Positions 62,560 to 64,000 of a stretch of 64,000 nucleotides of DNA are shown here, in pieces. The translations under genes and the position numbers were made by a program. Under the pieces are notes generated by a model, which was not told the DNA's origin, made no database searches, and was given only the letters and a program-made list of their open reading frames with translations. Each line of letters opens with the position of its first letter. Position 1 is the first letter of the stretch. Source of the stretch: Variovorax sp. PBS-H4 (GTDB taxonomy: Bacteria; Pseudomonadota; Gammaproteobacteria; Burkholderiales; Burkholderiaceae_C); contig NZ_LR594676.1 of the NCBI RefSeq assembly GCF_901827205.1, positions 1-64,000 of the forward strand, written 5' to 3'.

Positions 62560-63795
62560 ATGTCCCTGCTGCACCCCGATGCGCACCGCGTCTACCAGAC
62601 CGAGTTCCTGCCCGACTCGCGCGACTACACCGTCCGGTCTCTGCTCGGCAAGACCTCCCGCGGTTGCGCCGACGCCGGCGAGGTCCTCGCCACCCTTGCC
62701 TCCGTTGACCCGTCGGACCACCGTGCGTGGTTCGATGCCTGGGTGGCCCTGGGGCGCCGTATCGCGGCCGTCGCTGCCGCCAGTGCCGCTGCCGGGCACC
62801 GCGTCTCAGCCGCCCGCGCCTATCTGCGGGCAGCCACCTATTTCGCCACCGCGGTCTCGGCCGTGGACGGTTTGGACGGCGACGAATCACCGCTGCTGCC
62901 CACCTTTCACGAGCACCGCGCATCCTGGGAAGGGTTCGTCACCACCACCGCGTGGCCGGTGGAACGGGTCGACATCCCCTACGAAGGCTCGACGATGCCG
63001 GGCTGGTTCTTCCGCCCGGACACCGCGGCCGGACCGCGCCGCACCCTGGTCGTGGTCAACGGCAGCGACGGGTCCCTGAGCGGGCTGTGGGCCGAGGCCG
63101 CCGAAGGCGCTCTGGAACGCGGCTACAACGTGCTGCTGTTCGACGGCCCCGGCCAGCAGTCCATGCTGTTCGAACGAGACATCCCGTTCCGGCCGGACTG
63201 GGGCCCGGTACTCACCCCCGTCGTTGATTTCCTGCTCGCCCGCGGCGATGTCGACCCGGACCGGCTCGCGTCGTACGCGATCAGCCAGGGCGGCTACTGG
63301 CTGCCCCAGGCCCTGACCACCGAACACCGGTTCGCCGCGGCGGTCGCCGACGGAGGCGTCGTCGACGTCGGCCGCACCTGGACCTCGCACATCCCGCACC
63401 CGGTGCTGGCCGCCTACCTCAAGGGCGACACGGCGAAGTTTGACCGGGAAATGAACCTGGGTTTTTCGGTGCCGGGCGGGAAAGCGCAACGACGCAACTG
63501 GAACTTCCGGGCCCGCCCCTACGGCATCACCGGCTTCGCCGCCACCCTGGACCAGGTCCGCAAGTACGACCTCACCGCTGCCGCCGGACATATCACCACC
63601 CCACTGCTGGTCACCGACTGCGAAGACGAACAGTTCTTCCCAGGCCAGGCCGCCGAGCTCGCGAAACTCGTGCCCACCGCAGAGCTGATCACGTTCACCG
63701 CGCAAGAAGGCGCCCGGTTCCACTGCCAGCCCATGGCCCGCGAACTCACCGAGCAGCGAGTCTTCGACTGGCTCGACGAACAGCTGCACCCCTGA
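62560..63795 (+). CDS. Alpha/beta hydrolase (FrsA/DUF1100-like)
   Basis: A 411-residue hydrolase with a helical N-terminal cap domain (~1-140) and an alpha/beta core: TLVVVNGSDGS (oxyanion strand), NVLLFDGPGQQSMLFERDI, YAISQGGYWLPQAL (nucleophile Ser in S-Q-G-G), TDCEDEQFFPGQA (acid) and GARFHCQPMA (His). This is the 2,6-dihydropseudooxynicotine-hydrolase/FrsA pattern. Substrate unknown. The oxygenase stub suggests an apocarotenoid or aromatic side-chain cleavage pathway, as a guess. Start ATG 62560, or 62542 in frame. Confidence 0.85.
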   Translation: MSLLHPDAHRVYQTEFLPDSRDYTVRSLLGKTSRGCADAGEVLATLASVDPSDHRAWFDAWVALGRRIAAVAAASAAAGHRVSAARAYLRAATYFATAVSAVDGLDGDESPLLPTFHEHRASWEGFVTTTAWPVERVDIPYEGSTMPGWFFRPDTAAGPRRTLVVVNGSDGSLSGLWAEAAEGALERGYNVLLFDGPGQQSMLFERDIPFRPDWGPVLTPVVDFLLARGDVDPDRLASYAISQGGYWLPQALTTEHRFAAAVADGGVVDVGRTWTSHIPHPVLAAYLKGDTAKFDREMNLGFSVPGGKAQRRNWNFRARPYGITGFAATLDQVRKYDLTAAAGHITTPLLVTDCEDEQFFPGQAAELAKLVPTAELITFTAQEGARFHCQPMARELTEQRVFDWLDEQLHP

Positions 63796-63883
63796 GACCC
63801 CACCGGCCCGCTCCATCACCACCCGCCTGATTTCGCCCCGCCCGCACCTTGCGCCGACGCCACCATCCAGAACGGAACCCACG

Positions 63884-64000
63884 ATGACCACCCCCGCCCG
63901 TACGACCCCAGCCACCTCGAAGATCCACACCCTGCTCGGCGGGATCCTGCCGTTCATCGGCCTCATCCTGTTCACCGTCGCCACCGTCATCCAGCTCGCC
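63884..64000 (+). CDS. Membrane protein, cut by window end
   Basis: The first 39 residues only: MTTPARTTPATSKIHTLLGG, then a hydrophobic helix ILPFIGLILFTVATVIQLA. Same strand and close spacing to the hydrolase, so probably the same operon. The family cannot be judged. Confidence 0.6.
   Translation, partial: MTTPARTTPATSKIHTLLGGILPFIGLILFTVATVIQLA

Overview
The window is high-GC DNA from an actinobacterium. The evidence is two Lsr2 nucleoid proteins, a BldD-like regulator, a DUF3159 membrane protein and five cell-wall proteins ending in LAxTG sorting signals (class E sortase type). The first base is the start codon of a ParA gene, as if a plasmid record had been rotated to start there. The replication, partition and mobilisation genes support a large plasmid or plasmid-derived element. 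I cannot name the genus.

Region 1 (1-20 kb) is the plasmid backbone. It holds parA with a small ribbon-helix-helix partner, a decayed IS3-type transposase and a prim-pol replication protein. A 2361-residue MobF relaxase-helicase-primase follows, with a candidate oriT in its divergent promoter region. After that come a HNH-like protein, a ParB-domain protein in an overlapping gene cluster, DUF4192 and DUF932 proteins and a tandem-HTH protein.

Region 2 (20-43 kb) is mostly cell envelope and regulation. It has a secreted nuclease, a PhzF epimerase, a BldD-like regulator and a LuxR/MalT-type ATPase regulator. It also has a DUF3159 protein, a lipoprotein, an esterase and four LAxTG surface proteins, two of them very large and built of repeats. 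Both large genes are broken by single-base indels, mainly in runs of C or G.

Region 3 (43-60 kb) carries a membrane diguanylate cyclase, Lsr2 and a truncated LigD-type ligase, followed by a defence island. The island contains an AbiTii-domain protein, a Ser/Thr kinase with an unassigned C-terminal domain, a decayed YhcG/DUF1016 nuclease and a TRADD-N-type two-TM protein. It also has an AbiE-like type IV toxin-antitoxin pair and a CBASS operon: a 44-residue leader ORF, CD-NTase, E2-like protein and TM protein, each joined to the next by an ATGA overlap. An SSB paralogue and a second Lsr2 close it. Two 28-bp dif-like XerC/XerD sites in the same orientation (51504-51531 and 59354-59381) bracket the part from the DUF1016 relic to the second Lsr2. 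This could be a pdif-type mobile defence module and is the most interesting signal in the window.

Region 4 (59.5-64 kb) has the fifth LAxTG protein, a near-copy of the one at 22.8 kb in its C-terminal part. It then has a TetR regulator followed by a membrane protein, a carotenoid-oxygenase N-terminal stub, an alpha/beta hydrolase and the start of another membrane protein cut by the window end.
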